This document shows positions 8,196 to 14,823 of a stretch of 25,066 nucleotides of DNA, one piece after another. Each line of letters begins with the position of its first letter. Within the stretch, counting starts at the first letter, position 1. The notes beneath the pieces are model-generated. The model was not told where the DNA came from, ran no database searches, and saw only the letters and a program-made list of their open reading frames with translations. A program made the translations under genes and the position numbers. The DNA lies in NCBI GenBank assembly GCA_945947045.1, contig CAMEXG010000009.1:1-25066 (forward strand), read 5' to 3'. The DNA comes from an uncultured Spirochaetales bacterium. GTDB taxonomy: Bacteria; Spirochaetota; Spirochaetia; Sphaerochaetales; Sphaerochaetaceae.

Positions 8196-8495
8196 CGACC
8201 ACCAATTTTTAACCCAAAGGGGACTGCGGTCATCCAGGAATTCGTCAAAATCAAACACCCAGAATCTACAGTACCTGAATCTGAGAAATGGTCAGGAGCC
8301 GGTCTTGTACTGGCAGAAGACTTCTCTCTTGCCTGGCGCACATTCGACGCCCAGCACAGGGGAGTCCCCCAGAGACGCCGTCGTATCTACCTTGTCGCAG
8401 ATCTTGATGGTGAACGTGCCGGAAACATACCGTTTGAGTCAGAGGGCCTGCCTTGGAATCCTGAGGCGTTGCAAGGACAGAGGGAAGAAGCTTCT
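8196..8495 (+). pseudogene. DNA (cytosine-5) methyltransferase fragment
   Basis: In the same frame as the HNH remnant but after its stop codon, the translation reads NPKGTAVIQEFVKIK, SGAGLVLAEDFSLAWRTFDA and QHRGVPQRRRRIYLVADLDG. This matches the middle-to-C-terminal part of phage-type C5 cytosine methyltransferases; the Q-R-R-R-R segment (about 8352-8393) is conserved motif VIII. The SAM-binding motif I, the catalytic PCQ loop (motif IV) and ENV (motif VI) are absent, as is the end of the protein after about 8480, where the match changes frame to a transposase. The frame stays open to 8657, but without recognisable sequence. No start codon or ribosome binding site is present. Non-functional remnant. 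Confidence 0.7.
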
Positions 8496-8685
8496 GGAAA
8501 TCCTGGAGAAGGCGCTTCTCAGGCAATCTCAGAAGTACGCCACCGGGTCCGGAGAGATGTTCCAGATGGACTGGGGCTTTGTAAAAGTGGTCGACCGCCT
8601 CGGAAAGGAATGGAAGTGCTTCCTTCTGACAACGATTTCACGATTTTTGACTTTTGACGGAGAAGCGTTATGGAAAATTTGCTAA
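8490..8685 (+). pseudogene. IS21-like transposase IstA fragment
   Basis: The translation QSQKYATGSGEMFQMDWGF followed by VKVVDRLGKEWKCFLL resembles the start of the DDE/integrase core of IS21-family IstA (xPGEqaQvDWGxF...KxyaFv), including the first catalytic aspartate in MDWG. The N-terminal DNA-binding part is absent and the frame ends about 15 codons after LLTTI, far short of the remaining acidic residues. It is in a different frame from the methyltransferase scrap. The end overlaps the istB start, as in intact IS21 elements, implying an internal deletion in istA. No activity expected. Confidence 0.55.
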
Positions 8686-8897
8686 GAAAGAATGAAAAGA
8701 TAAGAGAAATGTTCGAGACCCTGGGCGTGGACTGCCCTATTGAACTCGTCGCACAATGGGCTGCAAAGAAACAGGCATCGGAGATGGATTACGAAAAGGT
8801 TGCGTCCCTTCTGGATGGAATAAAGATGCTCAGGGATAGAAACAGCTGCAAGATGATAAGGAACATGAGCGGGCTGCCGAAGACATCTATTCCTTAA
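8670..8897 (+). pseudogene. IS21-like helper ATPase IstB, N-terminal fragment
   Basis: The 75-residue ORF beginning MENLLRKNEKIREM overlaps the istA fragment by 16 bases, the usual istA-istB arrangement. Its segment LRDRNSCKMIRNMSGLPKTS resembles the IstB region that precedes the AAA+ domain (positively charged helix, then LP). The Walker A and B ATPase core, which should follow, is missing. Assignment rests on position and weak similarity, supported by the istB-like C-terminal scrap next door. Confidence 0.45.
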
Positions 8898-8898
8898 C

Positions 8899-9051
8899 GC
8901 CTCCGTCGCCAGATGTGCATTGGACAGAATAATGGACAGGTGCATTGCAATTGACATTCATGGAGCCAGTTACCGTGGACAGCAGAAGAAGGTCTTCAAG
9001 GTCTCCACAAGCTCTGTTCCTGAAGTTACGGGACTCAATCTGTATCAATAA
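8899..9051 (+). pseudogene. IstB C-terminal fragment in a shifted frame
   Basis: The frame from 8899 reads ALDRIMDRCIAIDIHGASYR, close to the conserved IstB C-terminus (DRivhhayvieikGeSyR), and ends at TAA (9049-9051). It is out of frame with the N-terminal scrap. The central ATPase domain of IstB, roughly 150-180 residues, has therefore been deleted between the two. Confidence 0.5.
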
Positions 9052-9084
9052 AAAATGAATAAGGCACTCGTTAATATGGTTTTA

Positions 9085-9120
9085 TGTCCCTTTTCTCTTG
9101 ACTATTCATTGTCCCTTTTC
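9085..9120 (+). repeat. 11-bp direct repeats, probable IS21 right-end repeats
   Basis: TGTCCCTTTTC occurs at 9085-9095 and 9110-9120, starts 25 bp apart, just after the istB remnant. IS21-family elements carry multiple short direct repeats inside each end as transposase sites. The sequence following the second copy (aattgg) would then be close to the IS tip. Confidence 0.55.
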
Positions 9121-9122
9121 AA

Positions 9123-9698
9123 TTGGCTCTTACAGCGTCACTCCTGATATATGACTGGAAGCTTAGCCTAAAGGAGGAGATGAAGCCCGTAATAATCGTG
9201 GTCCTCAACATGAGCGACAGGAAGTGGGGAGGTAAGTTGAAGCTTGAAGACTACTTCTCGAAGAGTGACCTGGAGGTCCTTGGACCCCTGATGGTGAACG
9301 TGGAGATGCTTGTTATCGACCCGCATACAATGGGGGAGGAGGAGTTTGAAGGGCTCACTACGGACCTGGAGCTTATACTGAAGGTGATAAAAAATAAGTC
9401 GGACAAAAGGGCGTTTTACGATTATATTAAGAGTGAGAAGCGATTTGCGAATCTGGACGAAGTGACGGCAAAGCTCTTTTCAGAGCTTACCAACATTGAA
9501 AAGAACGAGGAGGACGACATGTGCAAGGCTGTGGAAGACCTGATAAACGACAGCAAGGCCGAGGGTAGAGCCGAAGGAGAGGCCATTACTATTTTCAAAC
9601 TCAGGAGGGACGGTCTCATTCAGAAAGAGATTGCCGCTGAGAGGCTTAGATGCACAATAGAGGAATACGAGAGAAGAGAGAACTCATTCTTCTCATAA
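9123..9698 (+). pseudogene. Rpn-family PD-(D/E)XK nuclease/transposase, 5'-truncated
   Basis: The frame encodes the C-terminal part of the Rpn/YhgA-like family of recombination-promoting nucleases. The family pattern KPVIIVVLNMSDRKWGG (kpVitlvly...eWdgp), a leucine-rich LEVLGPLMVNVEMLVIDP segment, DMCKAVEDLINDSKAEGRAE and a helix-turn-helix-like end (DGLIQKEIAAERL) are all visible. The N-terminal PD-(D/E)XK catalytic core is missing. The first residues, read from a TTG at 9123, have no ribosome binding site, and the fragment begins where the IS21 right-end repeats stop, so the IS probably split the gene. A product from the ATG at 9181 is possible but would lack catalytic residues. Confidence 0.7.
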
Positions 9699-10061
9699 GA
9701 AACAAAGGATGAACAGACGATGAGAACCCAACAGAGGAAGATTGTTTGTCAGCCTCCAAGCGTTTCAGAATTGATTAATCCAAATCAAGGGAGTTGAGAT
9801 CTCAGAATTAATGTTTTTCCTACCTTTACAGACAAGTTTTAGCCACTGATTAGTATTCTTCTGCTTTTTCCATTGTCTATAGGAACAATGACAATGCAGT
9901 ATCATAGAGCCTAAGAGCAACGTTGTCAGGGATAATCTCTTCCACATTAATTTCTACTCTTAGGTTTTCTTTTTCTATTAGAATAATAAGTTGATTTTCT
10001 ACTCATAAAGCATTGAAAAGCGTTAGAAAAATTAAAGGTGGTGTATGAATAGGACATCAAT
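9699..10061. other. Non-coding stretch between the island and tRNA-Met
   Basis: No ORF with a ribosome binding site or recognisable product is present, and no further mobile-element fragment was identified. The base composition becomes AT-rich again. The right boundary of the island should lie here. Confidence 0.4.
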
Positions 10062-10091
10062 AAAAAAACAGAACCTACTTTCGCAGATTCT
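10062..10091 (-). terminator. tRNA-Met transcript terminator
   Basis: On the minus strand AGAATCTGC-GAAA-GTAGGTTCT forms a 9-bp stem (two G-T pairs) with a GNRA tetraloop, followed by G and seven Ts (complement of 10068-10062). It begins 8 nt beyond the tRNA 3' end. Confidence 0.8.
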
Positions 10092-10098
10092 GACTCTT

Positions 10099-10171
10099 TA
10101 GCAAGGACAGGACTCGGACCTGTGACCGACCGGATATGAGCCGGTTGCTCTACCAACTGAGCTACCTTGCC
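10099..10171 (-). tRNA. tRNA-Met (anticodon CAT)
   Basis: The 73-nt cloverleaf is complete: acceptor GGCAAGG with CCTTGCT (one G-T pair at 1-72), TA, D arm GCTC-AGTTGGTA-GAGC, anticodon arm ACCGG-CTCATAT-CCGGT with anticodon CAT, a 5-nt variable loop and T arm ACAGG-TCCGAGT-CCTGT, with A as discriminator. CCA is not encoded. The acceptor and loop pattern fit elongator methionine. A lysidine-modified tRNA-Ile2 also reads CAT at DNA level and cannot be fully excluded. It stands alone with its own promoter and terminator. Confidence 0.93.
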
Positions 10172-10182
10172 GCAACAAGAAG

Positions 10183-10212
10183 ACTATAAACAAAAGAAAA
10201 GGATAGAGTCAA
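10183..10212 (-). promoter_or_regulatory. tRNA-Met promoter
   Basis: Minus-strand TTGACT (10212-10207), 18-bp spacer, TATAGT (10188-10183). This places the start about 5 nt before the mature tRNA 5' end. Confidence 0.7.
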
Positions 10213-10288
10213 TAGAGATTTTGAAAAATATTCAAGCTAAATGCAATAAATCTTGAACATGATAGAGTGATGTGTGGGAACTCTTGTG

Positions 10289-10317
10289 TAGACACCATAG
10301 GACTCTGTCAATATAAT
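10289..10317 (+). promoter_or_regulatory. Promoter of the tyrosine-kinase operon
   Basis: TAGACA (10289-10294), 17-bp spacer, TATAAT (10312-10317). Start predicted near 10324, with a GGGGGA Shine-Dalgarno at 10330-10335 before the ATG at 10341. Confidence 0.75.
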
Positions 10318-10340
10318 CTTTAGTATTACGGGGGACAGTA

Positions 10341-11192
10341 ATGGAACAAAAACAAGAAGATACCATTGATTTGTTAAAACTATGTAAGGTGCTCCTTGAA
10401 AAAATTTGGCTATTGATAATCGTTGCTGTTTTATTTGCAGCAGTTGCATTTGTATACACAAGGACAATGATTAAGCCTGAGTATCAGGCAACAAGTAAGC
10501 TTTATGTATTCAATAAATCGGATTTCGGATCCTCTGGCGCTGTTTCATCCTCAGATATCTCAACTTCTAAAGTTTTGGTCAATACATACATAGTGGTATT
10601 GCAGTCTGATTCTGTTTTAGGACAGGTCGTGGATACTATTTCCGAGTATCAGGGAAAAGAAGGATTCGAGTATCTTGGTTCGAAGCCATATACAACAAAG
10701 CAGCTTAGAAGCATGATAAGTGCAGGCTCCATCAATAATACAGAGTCTTTCTCTGTTACTGTAAAAGCCCATGACCCATATGAAGCTAAGTTTATCAACG
10801 ATGCTATTCTTTACTTCCTTCCAGATGAGATTATCAGAGTGGTCAAGGCTGGAGCTGTCGAGATCATCGATAAAGCAAGTATTCCTTCTCTTCCTAGTTC
10901 ACCTTCCGTAATCAAGAACACTGTTTTAGGCGGATTAGTCGGTGGAGTGTTGACTGCAGCAATAATTGTAGTTATGGCTCTTTTTGACAATGTAATCCAC
11001 ACAGAAGAAGATTTGACTTCCGAGTTCCCTGATATTTCTGTTATAGGTGTCATCCCTGATTTTAAGTCAGAGAAGCATAAGACTACAGGAAACAAAGGAA
11101 CTAGTAGAGTGAAGATGGAGGAAGTCAAAACTGAGAAAAAGTCCAAAAAAGAGATTAATTGGGATGACGATGATTTTGAGGATGAGGACTGA
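10341..11192 (+). CDS. Wzz-domain membrane protein, tyrosine-kinase activator (CapA-like)
   Basis: This 283-residue inner-membrane protein has the layout of polysaccharide co-polymerases. It has a short cytoplasmic N-terminus (DTIDLLKLCKVLLEK), TM1 at about 22-40, an extracytoplasmic Wzz domain starting YQATSKLYVF, a proline-rich PSLPSSPS before TM2 (about 198-220), then a cytoplasmic tail. In Gram-positive-type systems this protein binds and activates a separate BY-kinase, and the next gene is exactly that. The tail is about 60 residues, with a lysine-rich stretch ending in a strongly acidic INWDDDDFEDED. Wzz proteins set the chain length of surface polysaccharide, but no glycosyltransferase, flippase or polymerase gene lies nearby, so the polymer is unknown. 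Strong Shine-Dalgarno and promoter are present. Confidence 0.85.
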   Translation: MEQKQEDTIDLLKLCKVLLEKIWLLIIVAVLFAAVAFVYTRTMIKPEYQATSKLYVFNKSDFGSSGAVSSSDISTSKVLVNTYIVVLQSDSVLGQVVDTISEYQGKEGFEYLGSKPYTTKQLRSMISAGSINNTESFSVTVKAHDPYEAKFINDAILYFLPDEIIRVVKAGAVEIIDKASIPSLPSSPSVIKNTVLGGLVGGVLTAAIIVVMALFDNVIHTEEDLTSEFPDISVIGVIPDFKSEKHKTTGNKGTSRVKMEEVKTEKKSKKEINWDDDDFEDED

Positions 11193-11195
11193 GAT

Positions 11196-11900
11196 ATGAG
11201 AGAAGAAACAGATGTAATCAACATAATAGACGATACTACTCCCTTTAGCGTAAAGGAAGCATATAGACTCTTAAGAGCTAATATTCAGTTCTTGTCTCCA
11301 CATGATGGGTGCAAAGTCATTTGTGTAACAAGTAGTGTGGCTCATGAGGGAAAGAGTAGTGTGTCTTACAATCTTTCCAGTGTTATTGCAGACGGTTCCT
11401 CAAAGGTATTGTTGCTGGATGCTGATTTAAGAGCATCTCATCTACAACTTAGCTTAGGTTCAAAAGGAAAAGAAGGACTCTCAGACATTCTTGCAGGGCT
11501 TGCTTCAAGCGAAGACTATAAGTCATTGATCAAAAAAGATGAGAATCATCCTAATCTCGATATTTTGGTAGCTGGAAAAGTACCGCCAAATCCATCGGAG
11601 CTTCTTTCTTCGGAAAGAATGGTCACGCTTCTTGACGAACTGAAGAAAGAATATGATTACATAATAATCGACGGTACGCCTCTCTGCCTTGTTTCAGATA
11701 TGTTGGTTCTTTCTCCATATATTGATGGATACGTTATTGTTGTAAGAGCTGAGATGACCAATAAAAAAATCCTCAATAAATCGGTTTCAATGATCAAGAA
11801 AATAAATGGAAAAGTCTTGGGCTTTGTACTGTCAAGAAAGAAACAGAAGAAATCAGAAAGGTACTACTACGGTGAATATGGTAGTTCAAAGTACTTATAA
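11196..11900 (+). CDS. Bacterial tyrosine kinase (BY-kinase, CapB/CpsD type)
   Basis: This 234-residue cytoplasmic ATPase is of the MinD-like BY-kinase family. It begins with FSVKEAYRLLRANIQF, the usual kinase docking region. Walker A is SSVAHEGKSS (46-55), Walker A' LLLDAD (72-77) and Walker B IIIDG (156-160). The C-terminus ends in a tyrosine cluster, RYYYGEYGSSKYL (Y223-225, Y228, Y233), the expected autophosphorylation site. Two departures from the usual motifs are AHEGKS where PGEGKS is common, and DGTP where DTPP is common. The ATG follows the activator stop after three bases and the activator's GAGGATGAGGA doubles as ribosome binding site, so the pair is translationally linked. The role should be control of surface polymer assembly through phosphorylation cycles; no cognate phosphatase is next to it. 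Confidence 0.9.
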   Translation: MREETDVINIIDDTTPFSVKEAYRLLRANIQFLSPHDGCKVICVTSSVAHEGKSSVSYNLSSVIADGSSKVLLLDADLRASHLQLSLGSKGKEGLSDILAGLASSEDYKSLIKKDENHPNLDILVAGKVPPNPSELLSSERMVTLLDELKKEYDYIIIDGTPLCLVSDMLVLSPYIDGYVIVVRAEMTNKKILNKSVSMIKKINGKVLGFVLSRKKQKKSERYYYGEYGSSKYL

Positions 11901-11902
11901 AT

Positions 11903-11933
11903 AAAAAAGATATGGCTCCGGAAACGGAGCCAT
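11903..11933. terminator. Convergent terminator between the BY-kinase and EEP genes
   Basis: ATGGCTCCG-GAAA-CGGAGCCAT is a perfect 9-bp stem with GAAA loop (11912-11933). For the minus strand it is followed by TCTTTTTTAT, a good intrinsic terminator; on the plus strand the tail is weaker. Confidence 0.8.
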
Positions 11934-11955
11934 TACAATAAAGAAGAGAGTTAAA

Positions 11956-13059
11956 TTATTTAAGTTTGAATGTCATGACAACAGGCTGATGGTCCGATTC
12001 TTCATACCCTGTGTGGTAAACTTCAGCTTTAGCCTCTATATTGTCTGAAACTATAAAACCATCGATTATTGTAGAGTAGTTTACTCCTTCGATATATGGA
12101 GTATCTGCATTTCTACAAGTCGACTCTTCTAATCCATTCTCTGGTTTTACAATAGAGAAGTGACTTGGTAAGTCTTCGTTGTCCAGAATATAAGCCCAAA
12201 CAGGAACCACCTGCTGGGATGGGAAGGCGTCTAGATACTCTTCTCCAAGGACATGGTTAAAGTCGCCGCCAATAATAACCCAGTTTCCTTTTTCATACTC
12301 CTCTTCCATAAATGAAGTCAGCATTTCAAGCTGCTGGGATCTTATTACTCCGCCTTCGTCATAAGCAGACATATGGCTGTTTACAAGAACCAAAGTCTTT
12401 CCTCCTTTAACAGGTATTCTTTGTACAGAGAAACATCTGTCAAGATCAAAGAGTCTGGAGAAATCAGATGCAATCGGATAACTTCTTCGTACTGCTGAGT
12501 CTGTTTTGAATCTAGAGAGTGTCAGGACACCTGAGTTGACTATACCGATAGGATCGAAAATAGGAAGATTGAGCCAAGGAGAGTGGAAGTTAATGGCAAA
12601 AACGCTATTCATGAAAGGGAAAGTTTCTTCAAAATAGGTAGCCATGTCGATATGATAGCTCCTTGTGGAGTCTGTATCGACTTCCTGCAAAAGGATGAAA
12701 TCCGGAGCTATGTCACGTAGAACTGCTGCCTGGCTTTCTACATTTTCTATTACGTCTTCCCTTGTTATGCCTTTTCCATACTTTCCAGTGGTATGAGAGC
12801 CGTCTTTCCAATCGGCGTTATCCAGGAAGAAGGAGAATTCCTTACTGTAGCAGCCAAAACCAAGATTATAAGTTACTGCTTTATATTCCACGTCTTCTTT
12901 CATCACTCTTGCCTGATTGTTTTCTACATAGAGTTCGGTATTGTCGGGGATACGGTTAAAGGAGAGTAAAACATAAAAATAATATAAGACAACCACAATG
13001 AGAGCGCCACATAACAGAAGTAAGAGGGCTTTCAGAATACTACTTGCTTTTTTATTCAT
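11956..13059 (-). CDS. Membrane-anchored endonuclease/exonuclease/phosphatase-fold hydrolase
   Basis: This is a 367-residue protein with one N-terminal membrane segment (residues about 9-32) and an EEP-fold (DNase I-like) domain expected on the outer face. All active-site positions of the superfamily are present: N65 in YNLG, E126 in LQEVD, H229 in NSHMS, D266 and N268 in GGDFNH, D333 in IDGF, and D356-H357 in SDHQP. EEP members cut nucleic acids, phosphoinositides or sphingomyelin; nothing in the sequence fixes the substrate. The extracytoplasmic site fits an ecto-nuclease for nutrient salvage or defence against DNA traps, or a phospholipase. It is transcribed alone. There is no Shine-Dalgarno; TACACT at -12 to -7 suggests a leaderless message. 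Confidence 0.85.
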   Translation of the reverse strand: MNKKASSILKALLLLLCGALIVVVLYYFYVLLSFNRIPDNTELYVENNQARVMKEDVEYKAVTYNLGFGCYSKEFSFFLDNADWKDGSHTTGKYGKGITREDVIENVESQAAVLRDIAPDFILLQEVDTDSTRSYHIDMATYFEETFPFMNSVFAINFHSPWLNLPIFDPIGIVNSGVLTLSRFKTDSAVRRSYPIASDFSRLFDLDRCFSVQRIPVKGGKTLVLVNSHMSAYDEGGVIRSQQLEMLTSFMEEEYEKGNWVIIGGDFNHVLGEEYLDAFPSQQVVPVWAYILDNEDLPSHFSIVKPENGLEESTCRNADTPYIEGVNYSTIIDGFIVSDNIEAKAEVYHTGYEESDHQPVVMTFKLK

Positions 13060-13065
13060 AGAAAG

Positions 13066-13071
13066 AGTGTA
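13066..13071 (-). promoter_or_regulatory. Candidate -10 box for leaderless EEP mRNA
   Basis: Minus-strand TACACT occupies -12 to -7 from the ATG at 13059. There is no ribosome binding site between it and the start, and the -35 is poor. Confidence 0.35.
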
Positions 13072-13112
13072 TCACAATCTTTCCAGTAGTACGAGATTTC
13101 TTCTCCTATTGT

Positions 13113-13121
13113 TGATATAAT
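13113..13121 (+). promoter_or_regulatory. Extended -10 promoter of the ACT/UPF0210 operon
   Basis: TGATATAAT is a perfect TATAAT (13116-13121) with an upstream TG, an extended -10. Start predicted near 13128, leader about 30 nt. No clear -35. Confidence 0.65.
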
Positions 13122-13157
13122 AGTTTTTAGCATTCTATCATAAGCGTGGAGGCGGAT

Positions 13158-13436
13158 ATGGCCAAAAGTAAATCTATTATTACTGTAGTAGGAAAAGACC
13201 AGGTGGGAATCATTGCCCGGGTGACAGGATATCTATATGAGAACAATGTTAATGTTGAAGATATCACCCAATCTATTGTGGCAGGGTTTTTTAACATGAT
13301 GATGATTGTGGACACTGGTGCCTCCACAAAAGAGTTCCTTGCCATTTCGAAGGAGCTAGAGGAACTGGGAAGGAAAATCGGAGTTTTGATCAAGCTACAG
13401 CGCGAAGATATTTTTGAGAGCATGCAGAGAATATGA
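13158..13436 (+). CDS. ACT domain protein (UPF0237 family)
   Basis: This 92-residue protein is made almost entirely of one ACT domain (SIITVVGKDQVGIIARVTGY through NMMMIVD), the small-ligand-sensing fold common in amino-acid regulatory proteins. It matches the free-standing UPF0237 family. The ATG at 13158 is preferred because GGAGG lies five bases upstream; the GTG at 13146 would add four residues and include the ribosome binding site. Its stop overlaps the start of the next gene (ATGA). This pairing with a UPF0210 protein is widespread in anaerobes, which suggests it senses a ligand for its partner. The ligand is unknown. Confidence 0.92.
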   Translation: MAKSKSIITVVGKDQVGIIARVTGYLYENNVNVEDITQSIVAGFFNMMMIVDTGASTKEFLAISKELEELGRKIGVLIKLQREDIFESMQRI

Positions 13437-14797
13437 TAAATATCAACGAAGTAATTGAAACCAATAAAATGATAGAAAAGGAGAACCTTGATGTAAGGAC
13501 CATTACTATGGGTATCTCCCTCTTGGATTGCATCAGTGATGATGTAGATAAAGTCTGCTCCAATATCTATAAGAAGATCACGACACTGGCCAAGGACCTG
13601 GTGTCTGTTGGAAAAGACATTGAGAGAGAGTATGCCATACCAATTGTCAATAAGCGTATCTCCGTTACTCCCATCGCCCTCATTGGCGCTTCATGCTGCA
13701 ACAGTGTGGATGACTACGTGAAGATTGCAAGAACTCTCGATGAAGCTGCACATAAAGTCGGAGTTAATTTCCTCGGAGGTTTCTCTGCTCTCCCGGCAAA
13801 GGGAATGACAAAAAGCGAAGAGCTTTTGATCAGGTCTATTCCAAAGGCTCTCTCCGAAACAGAGAATGTATGTGCTTCTGTCAATCTAGGTTCTACGAAG
13901 ACCGGCATTAATATGGATGCCGTGGCTCTTATGGGTAGAATAATCAAAGAGACCGCGTTCCTTACAAAAGATAGGGACAGCATAGGATGTGCCAAGCTTG
14001 TAGTATTCTGCAATGCTCCTGACGACAATCCATTTATGGCCGGAGCATTTCATGGGGTCACGGAGACAGACAATGTAATCAACGTGGGTGTATCCGGGCC
14101 TGGAGTAATCAAGTACGCTCTAGAAAATGTCAGAGGAAAAGACTTCGGAGTCCTTTCAGATACTATCAAAAAGACTGCTTTCAAGATAACGAGACTAGGA
14201 CAGCTGGTTGCCCAGGAGGCATCCCGTCGTCTTTCTGTCCCATACGGAATCGTGGACTTGTCCTTGGCTCCAACACCGGCTGTAGGCGATTCTATTGCAG
14301 AGATTCTTGAGTGCATGGGACTTGAGAAGGTCGGAGCACCTGGCACCACTGCTGCTCTTGCACTTCTTAATGACCAAGTGAAAAAAGGCGGAATCATGGC
14401 TTCCAGTTATGTAGGAGGCCTATCTGGCGCATTTATTCCTGTAAGTGAAGACAGAGGTATGATTGAAGGCGTCGAGTGCGGTTCCCTTACACTGGAGAAA
14501 CTTGAAGCTATGACATGTGTATGTTCTGTGGGCTTGGATATGATCGCCATCCCTGGCAAGACAACGGCATCTACAATCAGCGGAATAATAGCAGACGAGA
14601 TGGCGATAGGAATGATCAACCAAAAGACTACAGCAGTCAGAATCATTCCTGTAGAGGGAAAGGATGTAGGAGAAAGCGCTGAATTCGGAGGACTGTTGGG
14701 TTATGCTCCTATTATGAAAGTAAATGAATTCTCTTCCGAGGAGTTTATAAAAAGGGGAGGAAGAATCCCTGCCCCCGTGCATTCATTCAAGAACTAA
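13433..14797 (+). CDS. UPF0210 (DUF711) family protein
   Basis: This 454-residue cytoplasmic protein belongs to a conserved but functionally uncharacterised family. Recognisable stretches are MININEVIETNKMI with DVRTITMGISLLDC at the N-terminus, NFLGGFSALPAKGM, SVNLGSTKTGINMDAV, GVSGPGVIKYAL, VPYGIVDLSLAPTPAVGDS and the C-terminal end RGGRIPAPVHSFKN. Length is that of the full family. It overlaps the ACT gene by four bases (ATGA), so translation is coupled and the two products probably act together. No transmembrane segment or known cofactor motif is evident. A hairpin terminator follows within three bases of the stop. Confidence 0.95.
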   Translation: MININEVIETNKMIEKENLDVRTITMGISLLDCISDDVDKVCSNIYKKITTLAKDLVSVGKDIEREYAIPIVNKRISVTPIALIGASCCNSVDDYVKIARTLDEAAHKVGVNFLGGFSALPAKGMTKSEELLIRSIPKALSETENVCASVNLGSTKTGINMDAVALMGRIIKETAFLTKDRDSIGCAKLVVFCNAPDDNPFMAGAFHGVTETDNVINVGVSGPGVIKYALENVRGKDFGVLSDTIKKTAFKITRLGQLVAQEASRRLSVPYGIVDLSLAPTPAVGDSIAEILECMGLEKVGAPGTTAALALLNDQVKKGGIMASSYVGGLSGAFIPVSEDRGMIEGVECGSLTLEKLEAMTCVCSVGLDMIAIPGKTTASTISGIIADEMAIGMINQKTTAVRIIPVEGKDVGESAEFGGLLGYAPIMKVNEFSSEEFIKRGGRIPAPVHSFKN

Positions 14798-14799
14798 AG

Positions 14800-14822
14800 A
14801 GAGGCGGGAAACCGCCTCTTCT
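14800..14822. terminator. Terminator between the UPF0210 gene and bcp
   Basis: AGAGGCGG-GAAA-CCGCCTCT (14800-14819), a perfect 8-bp stem with GAAA loop, followed by TCT. It fills the 26-bp gap between convergent genes and probably serves both. Confidence 0.75.
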
Positions 14823-14823
14823 C

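Larger units (their letters stand above)
8490..9125 (+). mobile_element. Decayed IS21-like element (right part)
   Basis: An istA catalytic-core scrap, two istB scraps and a pair of terminal-type direct repeats occur in the order and orientation of an IS21-family element. The left end and most of both genes are gone. The right boundary is inferred from the end of the 11-bp repeats and from the point where the nuclease fragment begins. Confidence 0.5.

Noticed and set aside
8167..8489. Open frame upstream of the istA fragment, in the same frame
   Set aside because: It has no ribosome binding site, its translation resembles no transposase before about 8490, and the overlapping frame gives a clear methyltransferase match.
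12762..12959. Plus-strand ORF inside the EEP gene, and many similar ORFs opposite real genes
   Set aside because: These are shadows of well-supported genes in other frames, without ribosome binding sites or recognisable products.
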